From Hippophae tibetana (lineage: Eukaryota > Streptophyta > Magnoliopsida > Rosales > Elaeagnaceae): a DNA stretch of 64,000 bases. The stretch lies in assembly GCA_037013495.1 (NCBI GenBank), contig CM072810.1, positions 108,910,398 through 108,974,397 on the forward strand. Direction: 5' to 3'. Shown here one piece after another: positions 11,374-25,229 of this stretch (the first letter of the stretch is position 1; every line of letters starts with the position of its first letter). The notes under the pieces were generated by a model. The model did no database searches. It was not told the DNA's origin and saw only the letters and a program-made list of their open reading frames with translations. Made by a program: the position numbers and the translations under genes.

Positions 11374-12960
11374 TACTAACTGATATAATTCTCATTAAGC
11401 TGCAACCAAATGAAGAATAAAGCTCGTTAATTGTCTTTCCTGGAATTTGATTACATGCATACAAAGGTAATTAAATAGTACTTGGTAACTCCAAGACAAT
11501 TATGGTCATGCATCTAAAGAAAAGCTAAAAAGCTTTTGAATTATGGATCCCAAATCAAGTATAGAACGTATACATGGATGAATCAGCTATTATATTCCTC
11601 ATCCCACCAATAGTAGATGCCAACATAATGAATACTCCAATGCATATGGAAGCCTAAAATCATAAATATTATAAATTTGTATAAATATTCAGCTAAATAT
11701 TTATACATACTAACTAAATATGGTTTTTGATTATGACAATGATCTTCTTGTCTTATTTATTAACGGTATCATAATATGTTATTTAAAAAATTTACTAGAT
11801 TTTATAAAAATTCTACATATTTTATATGACATGTCATAATCATGTTAATAAGATGAAAATTATAAGATGTGATTTAAAAAATATGATCAACAGTGTGAGC
11901 ATACATTTAATAAAAAATTAAAAGCTAATTTGGTATTTATCAATTATAAATTGTTATCCCCACGTTTTATGAAACAAAAGAAAAAATATCCCAAATGTTT
12001 AAAAAATAATGATCCCATTCATAAATTCAAGAGATGATGTTGTAATAAAATAAAATTTGAGGAAATATAATTATTATTTTTAAGTGATGAGTGTTATTGT
12101 AATTTTTGAAAATCTCTAAGGGTTCTCTAATATTTTTCCCTTATCTTCAAGAGTTTTGTCAATTTAACTTGGATTGAACATATTTTCATATTCAAAAAGA
12201 ATTTTTTCAGTTAATATTATAATTTTAATTAGTATTTTTCATGTGTCATACGTGATTTTTTTTAAATATCTGATAAAACTTTTTTGTTACCTGAATAAAG
12301 CATTAGTTTTTAACGTGATTTTTACTTTAATCAAGCTTCAAGATTATATTATAGTCAAATTGCTTATTATATATGTTTAGTTGAACTATAATTCTGACTA
12401 TGAATTCATGATAGATGAGCAATTTGACTAGTAAATTATGTAAATGAAGTTATTGAGTTGAAAATTTTGGACTATAATTTAATTTTTTTTGAATAATATG
12501 ACTATAAATTGAAATAAAATTATCAATTTAAAACGTAATTAAAGATAAAATTAAGGTTTTACTCGTAACAAATGTTTAAATACATTACCCAATTGATGAA
12601 CCAATTGATACTAAATCTTGATGGTTTCTTGATTACCAACCATATAATGCAAGGAAGCTACAAGAAATCAAAGATAAGATATAATGAATTAGTATTGATT
12701 GTTAATTTCATATTATAAATAGAATAGACATATCTATTAAATTTTATTGTTGAGAATAAATAATTTAAATACAACAATCACTCATTTTAATAATAATTTT
12801 GACTTATGTATAAACACATTTCAATAAGATTCTAATTTATATTAAATATGTGATTGATTTGAACTCTTACATCATTCATATTTTATAAATAATGAATAAT
12901 TATATATATATATATGGTACTGAAAGTATAATATAATTAAGTAGGAATATATGTAGAGTA
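11374..12960. other. AT-rich spacer, no gene seen
   Basis: Very AT-rich, with a short AT tract at about 12900-12915 that is longer in copy B. The open frames here are short and hydrophobic from T-rich sequence, with no recognisable motif. Confidence 0.5.
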
Positions 12961-12964
12961 GGTG

Positions 12965-15670
12965 GTTTACAAAATAAGCCGTGGGAGCAAACCCAAATCC
13001 ACCGAAGAAACCAAGGTCTCCAAAGAAAGGGAAGGTGACTCCACAAAATAACGTCAATGCTATAATATAGATTAACATTGATGAGAATGAGATTCGACTT
13101 AATTAAATGTTTATAGAAAGTACTTAATTTGAAAGTACTCTTAATCAATTACCAACATAAGCTGATTGAGCAATGAGTCTAAGTGCAATTCTAGGTGGAT
13201 GTTTAGTTTTTTCATCATTATCCTCTCCAACATATCAAACATAGGCATGACATATACCTGTTTGTACATTTTTAATTCATCTAAATTTAGTTTATAATTA
13301 TTTTCAAATGTCTACCAATAATATTTTAATTTTACTTTTTTAATTGGACACATATGTTGTACTTTACCATTTCAGTTTTAGACAAATTTATTATCAAAAC
13401 TATAGTTCAAATTAATTTTGAATAGATTAATTTTAAAATAAATTGGTCATTAATTAATTAATATATAAAAAAATTAGATGAGTAAATATATTATATTTGA
13501 TATCCGAATTTAAATTTTTTATTTATTCAAATAAATTGGTCATTAATTAATTAATATGTAAAAAAATTAGGTGAGTAAATATATTATTTATATAATATAT
13601 TTGAGATTCGAATTTAATTTTTTTATATATTCAACTAAATTACATGTTATTGAGTTACAAGTGTATTGATAATTAGTTAAAATTAAATAGTTTTCTTCTT
13701 CTTTTTTAAAAAATAAAAAAATAAAATAAAAATCTTAAAACATAATTATAACCACAAAAATAACACCTTTGTTTACTTCATAAATTTTTCTTACTAAAAA
13801 AAGAATCTAACATATAATTTTATTTTGAATGTAATCCAATTAGAACTCATTAAATATTAAAACACTCTTTTTTATTATAAATTTTAGAAATTGATGTTTT
13901 TTTTGGTAATTTTCAAGTTTTTTTCAACATAATTATTGTTTAGAATACTCATCTTAATTTTTTGTGTGAAAGTAATTTTTAATAGATTAAATCACTTTTG
14001 AAAGTGTTTGACAATCTAAAAGTTAATTCGGCACAACTTTGTTATTGTTAGAAGTGTCTTTATAAGACCTTAGAAGAAAAAAAGAAACATACCTTACAAA
14101 AGTGCATCCAAAATTTGAAAAATAGCATTTGTATTTTTAAGAGAAACAATTTTTGATACAAGATGATCCTATTTTAAATTAATTATTAAACTGTTATTTA
14201 AAATCACTTGTGAAAATATTATTCCAGGTCACTCCTTTGAATTCTTATTTTTTGCTTAACTTGAAAACACTAATAAAAGTACTTATATATTTCTAAAAAA
14301 TTTAAAAAACACTTCTCTTGGTTAGCGTTAAATACCAATTCTGAAATGTTTTGACACATTTATAACTTGGAAGTGTTTTCAATTTACTAGAAAACAATAC
14401 CAAATAGGCCTTGAGCTCGCCAGTGAACACAAAGGAATGTTGAAGATTTTCTTTTTCAATAACATATTACACAATCGCACTCACACGTTCATTTATATTG
14501 GATATGATTCGTGACCGAATAGAGCCCGAATTTATTAATATAATGTGTAAAGTTGAAGAAATAGTACTTCAATTAATTGTATTAAAGTTAATAAAAGAGA
14601 TTAAGAGAGCAAAGAGAAAAATAACCTCAATGACATAATTGCTGCTGCTAAAGAAACACCAGCAACAAAATTGAAATTAGGAAGTTGGGAGAGAAAGAAA
14701 TGGATAGAACCGAATATTAAAATCAAGTAGGATTGTCTAAGTTGTGTGCAATTCTCACAAGTCATTTCCATGAATTTCTTCAAACACTTTCCACTTGTGA
14801 CCATATACACTATGTCACACCCAACCTGCACTATCAATGGTTGTGGCAACACTATCCATGCTCCTAATTTCTGCCCAAAGGCATGTTGACCAAGGTTTAG
14901 GTATCGATCAAACCGAGTTCCCTGGACACATTCATGGAGTTGTATCATCTACCACATAGTGTTTAAAGTCAAGCACCAAGATAATCCCAACACCATTATG
15001 CCTGGTCCCTTGAAAATGAAAATGTCATAATATATTACTCTAGACTTTAGTATACTGCTTGAAATGAAGCCCAAAATTGTGGATGTTTTGAGTTTTGAAT
15101 GAATATCTTTTCAAAATTACGCTTTTTGCTATGTATTGGATATATATTTATATATGGAGAATGATTACTACATAGATTATACCTGATTTTGAAACATTTT
15201 TTGTCAAATCTCAAAAAAATGTACACACTTTTAGAAGTAATATCTCATATTGATTTATGGATATCTTCATCCATTTAGTTAACATTTTAGGATTTAAAAA
15301 CTTATAGTTTTTAAAAACTTCACACCTATTTAAGGCAGAACTCGTATTTATCTAACAAAGTAGAAATAATTAATGTTATATACCATCCCAAATAAGCCAT
15401 GGCATTAGGCAAGCTGAGCACACCAGCACCAATCATAGCAGTGACACAATGAAATGTTGAGTACCACCATTTGGCTCGGCGTGATGCGTTCTCTTCTGTA
15501 CATTTGTTGTCTGAAATCACTTCCTACGAGTATTGAAACACAATATATATATATTTTTTAAATAACAAAGTTGAAATATAAAGAGAGCTAGGCATTAGGC
15601 ATAATGGCCTAAACTGTTATATTATGCTCACCTTTGGAGGATAAGGAGGAGGAGAAGTAGCTGAAACCAT
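12965..15670 (-). pseudogene. LHT-type amino-acid transporter pseudogene (copy A)
   Basis: These are fragments of a plasma-membrane proton/amino-acid symporter of the lysine-histidine transporter group (AAAP family). Recognisable exons: 15670-15632 (MVSATSPPPYPPK), about 15523-15384 ([20 protein letters not shown], then [12 protein letters not shown]), about 15008-14626 ([19 protein letters not shown], later SQLPNFNFVAGVSLAAA), about 13258-13153 (MPMFDMLE, then PPRIALRLIAQSAYV) and about 13059-12965 (ALTLFCGVTFPFFGDLGFF, ending GFAPTAYF). Lesions: an in-frame TAG in exon 3 where the family has Gln (MW-stop-MIQLHE); a 1-base shift between MKKLN and HPPRI; a broken donor after exon 2; about 130-150 central residues missing; no C-terminal helices. 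Copy B shares these lesions, so the gene died before the duplication. Confidence 0.85.
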
Positions 15671-17891
15671 TTTTCCAAGTTAATAAAGAATGAAGCTTTG
15701 AGTGTGTGAGTCCATTGATCAAAGTTATCACATATATAATGGTTCATTAGCTGAATTAATGTTACAAATAATATAGACTTTTAGAGAGAAAAGAAAGTTT
15801 TATGCCTTGTATTATCCCTACTTCTCTCTAATTGTCTTTGGTGCTTGTGCTTTTGGAATATTTTTGCCTTAACTTTTAGACTAACTAGTTAGAAAAGTGA
15901 ATGCGGCAAATATTTTTAATAAAGCATTTTGCATTTTAGTGCAAGTTAAGACTAGGGTTTTCAATGTGTCAGTTTGGGTCGGATCTAAACCAGACCAAAT
16001 TGACTTATGTTTCAAATTGCCCCGAACCATTTCAATGGTTTTTAGTATGATTCAATTTAAATATTACTTGTAGATTAATAACCTAAACTGTTAAATTATT
16101 TGAATAATAATTTAGATTGAAATTTTAAAAACAAACAAAGATACAGATAAAATTCGAACGAATCATGATCCGAATCAAACCAATATTGCAAATAATGAGA
16201 CATGCATTGAGCTATTAATGGCCCGTACCCGCAGAACACTGAGTTGTTGGGTCGAATTTCCATCCTTAATTCAACATGAGGAAAAAGAGATGCTAGCCCT
16301 TTACTGCCCATGTAGATAGTGATATATGAAGTCATAACCTAAAAATTTCTACCATTTTCAATCGTATTCTTAGCCAATAAATAATCATTAGCATGTTTTC
16401 AAATGTTCTCGGTTTGGTTTGCCATATTTCTGTCTTACCATGCTAGCAAAAGACACGTAATCTACTAGTTTTGCAAATATTAAAAATCTGTTGTAATTAA
16501 ATAAATTAACAAAGAATCTCAAGAAAAAGAAAATAAAGAAAACAGAATCGTTAAAAGTGTCATAATTATATTTTAAAGAAAAAAAACGTTAATCTTTAAA
16601 TTACTTCATTTCTCTTTATTTATTTAAATTATAAATAATATTATTTAGTCTATTATTCTTATAAAAATTACAATTAATAGCAAATTATATTATCTTAATA
16701 ATTCTTTTATTAAAATGTTATTATTTTTTTATAAGTAATTAAATGAAATTAAAATATAAGTATTTAATAATATTAAAATCATAATTAATATGAAAAATAA
16801 TTTAATAAATATTCGCTTTTAATATTTGTTAATTGCTACATGTTTTATTTTAATATTTTATTAATTTTTAATTTTTATTAAAAATTAAAATATATATTTA
16901 AATAACTTTTTGTTTGAATTTATTATTATTTTTAAACTATTTTATATTAAAGAAAGCACACCATTGTTATGTTATAATAATAAGTTAATTACAAAATAAG
17001 AACATCTAAAGGAAATTAATTTTTAAAAAAAGAAGCTAATTTTTAAATAAATTCAACAAAATTAAACGCTATCAAACCTCTCTCATGCAAAAGTCAAAAG
17101 TCATCGCATCTTCATGAAAACTCATAATTTGAATAAAGAGTTTCAAATATCAATAGAATTTCTCCCAACTACTAAACAAAGAAATATATAAGTAAGATTA
17201 AAAAAAGAATATACTTTAAAACTAACCACATATATAAAACTTTCTTAGTGCATTCAAATAAATTATATAATTATATAAAAAAACATTCTTTTTAGGATGA
17301 CATGGAAGATTCTTTAGTCTGCTTCAATAAACGACATAAGGTTATTATTAAAGAAGAGTGAATCAATGATGGATATAGGGCTACTCTTGGAGAAACATTT
17401 ATTGTTGGTTGCTAGAAAAATAAGAGTTAAAGAGAGTGAGATTGAATTAGATGAAAATTAAGAAGAAATATATTTATTTAATTTTAAGTTTTTAACCTAG
17501 TGTTGTAAGTTGTAACATTTACGTGTTATAGTTTTTTTTTAAATATTTCGGACTAATGAGGTAGTTCGAACTCAGTTTGATTTTTTTCGAGATATTTGAA
17601 TTGTTATGGATTTAATTCGATTTGTGTTCGATTCAGATTCGATTCGATTCGATCATTCAAACTATGATACAAATTATTACTCTTATTTTTACTTTTTTTA
17701 CCAATAAAATAACTTAAAAATATTTTTTTTAACGAACCTACTAAAGAATCTCTTATATTTAAATAAATAGATTTGATACGGAAAATTACATAACACAAAT
17801 TAAGAAAAAGAAGAATTTGGTTTCATAATATGTAACACCCACATGGTCGACTAGTGTTATCTGACATGTACAAGAACACTTTTTGATATTT
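15671..17891. other. AT-rich spacer upstream of the LHT pseudogene
   Basis: Nothing firmly gene-like is seen. A 79-codon minus frame at 16096-16335 (containing GPLIAQCMSHYLQYW) is kept and slightly longer in copy B. Its codons look more protein-like than the surroundings, but I do not recognise it and it has no splice or promoter context. A run of GATTC-type repeats lies near 17630-17660. Confidence 0.4.
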
Positions 17892-17984
17892 ATGAAAAAC
17901 CTTGCTGATGGAGCAGCAAAGTTTGATCCTTCTCATCTCTTGGGTTATCTTCAAGGAATAGATCTCGCCCTTGATTCTTCGTAA
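17892..17984 (+). other. Short ORF, 30 codons, unrecognised (copy A)
   Basis: ATG to TAA encodes MKNLADGAAKFDPSHLLGYL and ten more residues. The surroundings are AT-rich while this stretch has a mixed, protein-like composition. Copy B (56414-56506) keeps the frame with two residue changes (His to Asn, Ala to Thr). It could be a relic exon of a lost gene or chance; I do not recognise the family. Confidence 0.25.
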
Positions 17985-20561
17985 ATTTGATTCCATGTGT
18001 CATATAAGCTAGCTACCCAATAATGAGAAGTATTGTTGGTAGGTGAAATGAATTGATCATGAAATCAATCATCACAGTTGTAGCTGGTGGATTTATAAAG
18101 ATTAATAGTTTCTGGGACAATGTTAGTGCGGGTCTTGACTTCTTTTTCTCTTTTCAGGTGTCCCCATTAACTTTGATTGTCAAAGGTGATTGAATGCTCT
18201 CACAAGACGGGTGAGAAAGAATGTTACTCTCTTTTTTCTTTTTTAAAATGAAAAGCTAGTCAGTGCTGTTCAAATATATTATTTAAAATAAGTTATTTGG
18301 TAGTGACTTACAGGAAAAAATTAGAAGAGAAATTTTAAATAATACGACCACACCGATCACTATATTTAGTTAACTCATATCAAAATACATTAATTTAATA
18401 AAATTTTACAAACATAACAAAGAAATTAAAACATATAAATAATATAGTTATTTAATATATTTTTATTTTTAATCTAGTTATCAAAATATATTGATTTCAA
18501 GATTAATACATTTCATCTATCAACATGTGTTTATTTTTATATAAAATGAAAAAAATAAATATGTTTTTATTATAAAAAGTAAACTTTATATATAAGTAAA
18601 TTATTACATGTAATAATTTAATAAAAATAAAACGGTGATAAATTTTAACCAATGCTTGCTTTTAGCTTATAAAATATAAAGTTATAATAGTTAATAAATT
18701 TATATTCTAACGATATAATTAAATTACTTGAATATGTAAAAGTTAAGTGATGTAAGTTCCAATTACAAATATGTTATGTTGTTGTAAAAAAATGAAAAAA
18801 AAAGTTATAGGTATGTTATGGTCGTAGATTCAATTACTTTTAAAGATTGTATTCAATTAAAATTTAGAAAAAAATTAATAAATTTTTAAAGATTTCGAGT
18901 ATATTTTATTAAATTTTTAAAAAATTCTATATAAATTTAAGTATATTTATATGAAATTTTTCATAGATTTTGATAGACTTCTAAGAAATTTTAATTTTTT
19001 TTTATCATATTCCCACTTTTTTACTATTCTTAATTATTTTAAAATTTCTTAATCAACACTTTACAACTATCAAAAATACTCACTATGTTATTATTGTATT
19101 TAAAAAATTTATAACATTTATATTTATCTTTGAAAATATACAAAATTTAGTAAAGATGGACATGCATTAACTAAAAAGAGATAAAAAGAGATGTAGGTAG
19201 TTTATTGTATGAGATTTTTGATCCCTAATAATTATTAAAAAAATTATTCTTTGAGGTTAATATATAGGGAAAAACTTACTCTTTATTTGTACTAGAATTC
19301 TTAGTAATTTTACGGTATACTATTAAAAAAAATGCAACATTGAGTTGGTAGTTAGGCTTAACAAATATAGAAGGAAAGAGAAAAAAAAAAAAGGAAGCCA
19401 AGAATGTGGGAAAGAGAAAAAAAATGAAGAGAGTTAAAAAGAAAAAAAGTCTGAAATTTACTTTTAGTAGATTTTATTTTTACATAAATAAAATGTTAAA
19501 ATCTTCTTAAGTTTTTGATTAATTGAAGTTTTTAAAATTTATTTATATTTTTAAAACATTAATACTTTTGTAAACTTTTAAATAATAATAATTGAATATA
19601 CCTTAACTTGTATAAATTTCTAAAATATCTTAAAAAAATTAATTGAATATAATTAAATTTTTATAAATTCTTAAAAAGTATTAAATGAATAAAAATAAAT
19701 ATTTAAAAACTTTTAATACATATTAAATTATTCAAAAAATCATTTGAATAAGACCAGATATATTTTGAAATACAAATCTTTCATTTCAAAACAACTTTCT
19801 TCATTTAAAAAAACACAGACACACATTTAAGCAAGCATATAGATTAGTCCTGCACAAAAATCAATGTGATTCATAAAAGGACTTGCAATGACGATGGTAT
19901 TGGAAGTTTAGAACTACGGCTTTAATTTTCCAAACAAATGGAGTTCATCTCTCTTGCTTACCTATTGGCGCCAATTTCCCCTCAGTTTAATATAAAGATG
20001 AATTATTTAGGATATCACAAATTTTTGATAATCTCAAATGATGTATTAGTTTATGATTGATTCATAAATGACTCGATATAAGTAAATAAAAAAATCATGC
20101 AAGTCCCCCTTATATGGGAGCCAATCATATCCTAACAAATCATCTATGATTATCACTAATTTGTAATATATAGATTGCCTTGTAGACACTGGTTCAACTA
20201 AACTATTCATCTGGTGACTACTATTCTGCAGCATTATTTTGAACTAAACGTCCCTTACTCATCAGATGTCAACTTCTTTCTTAAGTCTAGGGTACAACGG
20301 TCCTAGAAATGACAAGGCACCCTCCTAGACTCATTTATAGATTATAAGTTAATTAGTTAGTTGGTTTTATAACTGATGCGTCAGTTGGACTTGTCATTTT
20401 AATGGTACCACGGAATATTACCATTATTTCATCTAAGAAAGGACACTATTTACATCATATATCTAGCTGAATCTCAACTAACGCCACATTTTATCATTTA
20501 GTACAATTTTAAGGGCCACATCGTTTGTGATATATTTTGAATTTGACATAGTATTTTCCTT
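17985..20561. other. AT-rich spacer, no gene seen
   Basis: Long A- and T-rich tracts that align with copy B but with more indels than elsewhere. The target GTTAG at 18124-18128 is the empty site for the TRIM array of copy B. Confidence 0.5.
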
Positions 20562-20570
20562 TATTAAATT

Positions 20571-20677
20571 GCCGAGGTAGCTCAATGGCCTCGTCAATGC
20601 CCCATGTGGGCTTCCTGTGCTCAGAGGGTATGAAACTCAGCTTTGCCTGCAACCCATGCTAATTCCATGCACTGAGA
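20571..20677 (+). mobile_element. SINE-like element, 107 bp (copy A)
   Basis: 107 bp flanked by the 9-bp direct repeat TATTAAATT (20562-20570 and 20678-20686). Near the 5' end GGTAGCTCAATGG resembles the A box of a tRNA-derived RNA polymerase III promoter. About 50 bp later GGGTATGAAACTC is a weak match to a B box. There is no coding capacity. Copy B holds the same insertion (59760-59866) with one base change in the right flank. The tRNA-like head, small size and longer target repeat fit a short or truncated SINE; the family is not identified. Confidence 0.55.
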
Positions 20678-21060
20678 TATTAAATTTATTGATGATATGT
20701 GACCGTACTCGATTCACAGAAAGTAATAAAAAAATATTGCCAACTTAAGTTCTGCAATTATAGGATTTTTACCTAAACAAAAACTTTGCACAAGCTTCTC
20801 AAGGTTACTAGTACCTATTGTCTTATAAGTCCTCGGTAGATCCATGACTGACAACTGATAAAAGTTTCTTTAATATTTTTCAAATAGTCTCATTCTTTTT
20901 ATAACATAATTTCGTGTTTTTGACTAATCAAAACTCTTTAGCCCATAAAGCCACCACCTCCAGGCATATTGGGTGGCACTTGAGATGATACTTGACCTTG
21001 TGAAACTAACTGTGACCTTCCAGTGCCTTGAATATAAGCTTGACCAATTCCTGCCCCAAC

Positions 21061-21312
21061 CATTTGTTGCTGCTGCGTAAGTTGTGGCTGCTGTTGCATT
21101 TGTTGCAGCTGCTGCTGCTGTTGTTGCATCTGTGGCTGTTGAAGCTGCTGCGACTGCTGTTGCATCTGTTGCTGCTGAAGCTGCTGCTGTTGCATCTGCT
21201 GGTGTTGTTGCTGCTGTTGCATCTGCTGGTGGTGTTGCTGAATCTGTTGGTGTTGCTGCTGCTGTTGCATCTGCTGCTGCTGCTGCTGCTGCATCTGTTG
21301 CTGCTGTTGTGG
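21061..21312 (-). repeat. MED25: Polyglutamine-coding CAG/CAA tract of MED25, copy A
   Basis: The last exon encodes Gln runs of two to seven residues broken by Met, His, Leu, Ser and Pro, made of mixed CAG and CAA codons. The tail then ends GGGGFMG and stop. Copy B differs by several in-frame indels that nearly cancel (last exon 411 against 408 bp). The opposite strand shows long Leu- and Ala-rich frames that are only shadows of this repeat. Confidence 0.9.
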
Positions 21313-23987
21313 CTGAGTAGGTATTTGTGGCTTAAAAACAACCATATCCTGATTCATCAATATGCTCAGCATCCCAGCAAAAACAAATCAATAAGCTCAG
21401 CTCATCTTAACTTAATATTCATGTCTTCCGATGAGCAGGGAACAAGAATCTTAAGTCAGAGCTTTGCATTCAAGGTTTTTTTTCCAAATATTGGACCAGA
21501 AACATACAAAATTCTGAGTGCTTTAGAATCAAAACCAACTTCTACATGATGGAAGCTGATAGTAAAGGGATATTTCTAGAAGATCAGACATAATTTGCAG
21601 ACTGCTTTTGAACTAAGGAAGCTTGAAAACTGGATATAAGAGCCCAGGGTTGATGTGCCATGATAAATACAATGAGAACATAATAAAGTACAAAGTAGTC
21701 TTACCCCAGGGAAAAGCATTCCAATCAAGCGGCATGCTTTGTCAGATACAGATAGCAGTAGTGTCTGGGATGGCAATTGGATGACTGCACACTGCATTAT
21801 CATATGATAACCAATATCAGAAATGATGTGTCACATTAAATTGGAAAAAAAAATCTAAATAAATAAAAATCACCAATTCCCAAAATACACATAAAAAAGG
21901 TATGGTTGTCTAGCATAGGACTTGCACTGCATTTTAAAACGTTTGTAAATTTTTTATTTAGAATTAAAAGAATCAGAACTGAAGTGTAATTAAGGTGAAA
22001 TTTGCTCTAGATTTTATGCTCACGAAATTGGCACCAAGATTTATCTTGGACTCTTTGGGTGACCCCCTGATCTGGATTGGACATGCATGAGGAAGATGAC
22101 GTTTTATAGACTAGTAATAAATATATAGAGCATATCATATCAGAGGTTAAAAAGGGAAAAGCTGAAACTGTCAAGCTAAGAATAAAAAGTTTACTACTAG
22201 AAGAATTACAGAATATATAGGTGGAATTATGACCAATATCACCAATCTTAATACAGTTCAAACATGTGCCCTTTTTGGAAGAAGCCATAGCATATAACTG
22301 GAAGCTCAAATTTTGACATGAGATTAGCATTTGATTCCAACGAAATGTTGCTCCTTTCTTTGTTCAAATTGTAGTAATATGACCTAGATTTGAAGTCTTT
22401 ACTGCACTACAATCCCCATCTTTTTAACAAATGATATCCTACAATTTAACTTCAACTCATACTATGTTATTTTGGCTAGGATAATGTACATTTTCCCCTT
22501 GTTTTTTTCGCATTGTTCATCAGATAGCAAGTCAAAATGTGGATCATTAACTCAGCCGCCAGAGGGGGAAAAAATTGTTCAGTAGCTAAATGACAAAAAT
22601 TCAGCAGGATTACTACATTTTACAATCCAAAGAACATAAAAACTTACAAGCTTCTTCTCCTGCAATTGGCCGAGGAACCCATGCTGATGCATTGCACGGA
22701 AAACTAGAAAATCTGCCTTTCCAACATATTGCCTGAAGTAAGATACAATAGAAAAGGAAAATAAAATTAGAAGAATAACCTCATGGATTATGAAATTCTT
22801 TTAAGAGCAGAATTTACTTGTTATTCATATGGTCCTGAGATATAAGTCTAACTATTTGCATGACTGGAGGCCAATTTGCTGCAAGCCTGAAATGCAAACA
22901 AAGTAAATATGCAAATAAACAAAAATAGAGTGGACCAGCCGTAAAGAAAAATGAAATACTAGTCAAAACATGTGTATTATGTATTAATAAAGATCATAAA
23001 TAAGTAATTACTAGTCCACAAATAGTTAAATAAAATCTGGATAAAATAATATACTAGCATTTTGATATTACAGATTGACAGGATAAGTACTTCAAGAATG
23101 ACAAGACCATTTCTTGAAGGTATAGATTCTATGGGGATACCGGTTACAATTGTAGGACTACAAGTAAGTTGACAAATTTTAGATTATAAATTATCATCTA
23201 CTCAATAATTAGCGAGAATTTTATGATTTCATTACGTAAAAAAAATAGCTCAGTTTAATCAGTCTTTATAATATGAAAATATATTTTAGCATTTAAAATT
23301 TTTTAGTTATCAAATACTTATTAGAAGATAAAATTCCATCAATGGTTAACTAGCCCTAACCCAGGAGTTAACACGTATAAACATATATTTGTTTTTCTTG
23401 TAAACATCAGCATAGAATTTTCTATACTTACGTCTCAGAAGCTGAAGTACTCCTGTAACCCTAAAAAAATAATAAAATAAAATAAAAGTAAGTGGTAACA
23501 GGAGGTGAGAATATTATAATATAAGTAGTAGATTGGTCAGAATGCATAAAGCACATTAAGCAGAAGATATTAGATAGATTAGAAAAACTGAAGATAAAAA
23601 AAAAACAAGTGCCACTCAATTAGAAGTTATTTATTTCTTTAATAGAACAGAAAGCCTTTAAAAGAAAATTTAGTCAATTTAATCCTAAAAAGGAGGGCGG
23701 CAAATGCCAAATGGATACAAAGCATGAACATTGAACATATCTGAAAAGAAACAATGCTAATTTATTAAGGTCATTAACATACTTCAAGTTTGGTAATAAA
23801 TACTGGTTGTCCTTGTCTCTGTCCAGATAAATTTCCCTGCACGTATCCAATGTTTCAAGTATAATCACATAAACCCATTTCAACATTGACAGAAAATAGA
23901 AAAATAGTGGTGGTTAAGTGAAGAATATTGCCAACTAAAAAACCACACATCCAACCTCAGTCACATCCTAACATATAAGAATTTTAC

Positions 23988-24815
23988 CTCCCAGACTCTC
24001 ACGTATTTAGATTGTGCTTGCTGTGCCGCATTAGAGACCTGTTGTGAAAGTGGAATGCTAACTGCTGAGTTATTCGCACCAAGTGATTGTAACCCAGACT
24101 GAACTTGTTGGGACATCCCTGGGGTAGGAATCATCGTGCCTGTCCCTGAAGAAGTAACAGATAAACCAAGGCCACTCATCATGTTGGGGTTCATGCCAAT
24201 ACCACTTTGAACCATTTGTCCTCCAGACAAATTTTCCTGGCTCATTCCAGGTACATACTGACCCATACTGACACCTTCTTGGAGATTATTCATTGATTGT
24301 GACATGCCAATATTTGAATTTCCAGATACATTAGAAGTAGCTGAAGAAAATGGACCTATACCGGAGTTCTGTTGAAGAGCCCCAGACCCAGCAACTGATG
24401 TGATAACTGACTGAGCAGACGACAACATGTTTTGAGAAGTGGGCATAGAAGATGCCATTCCACTAGACATCATGTTTGGCACATGCATTCCCATTGGAGT
24501 TTGACCCATCGGTTGAAGACCCATAGAGCTTCCTCCAGTCAAGGCTGCAGAGTACATCACTTGACGGACTTGAGATAGATTGTTTAGAATGTTCACGTGG
24601 GTTGGAGCAGGACCCACAGGACGCACGGGCAGTGACACTCCACTTACTATAGGTTTCAGGTCTGACCCATTGTCATTATTTGTGATCATTTCTTGAGAAG
24701 TTGAAGATGGTGGTGATGTTGGCAAGCTAGGGACACCTTGAGAAGTAGGATGGGGAACAGATGGAATGTGTGAAAAAGGTGGTCCCGAAACCATAGAGCT
24801 TACAGTGCTTGGTTC
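23988..24815 (-). CDS. MED25: Large linker exon of MED25, copy A
   Basis: 828 bp in phase with its neighbours. It starts EPSTVSSMVSG after a TTCTTCAG acceptor and ends KYVRVWE before GTAAAA. It encodes the Met-, Ser-, Gly- and Gln-rich disordered linker between the vWA and activator-interaction domains, and the first residues of the latter. It is open throughout. Compared with copy B it has about 16 base and 9 residue differences by eye, so most changes are non-synonymous. Confidence 0.88.
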
Positions 24816-25229
24816 CTGAAGAATTATTTAACAAGTTAATAACTAGAGACGGATATCAGAGACAGAAGAAAACAAGACACTATTCCAACAGAATAAAGCA
24901 AGAAAATCAATGGAAGAAGATTTATATCTTACAACTTTAATAGTAGTAGGAGGCCTATTTCCAACAGAAATTATTTTCCGGTTTATAATGGATCCATTCC
25001 CTAACAACAAACAGAATAATGTCAAATTTAGCAAAAGAAAGAGAAATAACAAGTAATTAGAAAGAATTAATTACAATAATTATAAATACGCTACCATTAT
25101 GACCATGTTTCACAATTTAGCAATTTGAAAAGATAATAAAAAACTTTCAAAACTTCTTTCTTTCTCTCTATTCTTTTTTAATCACCTTTTCACACATTTC
25201 ATAACGGGGATTGTTCCAAGATTTGAGAG

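Noticed and set aside
12174..12380. 68-codon hydrophobic plus frame (also 50712-50918)
   Set aside because: The hydrophobic residues come from T-rich sequence. No start context, motif or conservation beyond the duplication.
21028..21549. Long plus-strand Leu-rich and Ala-rich frames opposite the MED25 last exon (also 60204-60689)
   Set aside because: They are reverse-strand readings of the CAG/CAA polyglutamine tract; the MED25 frame on the minus strand has splice sites, conserved sequence and a stop.
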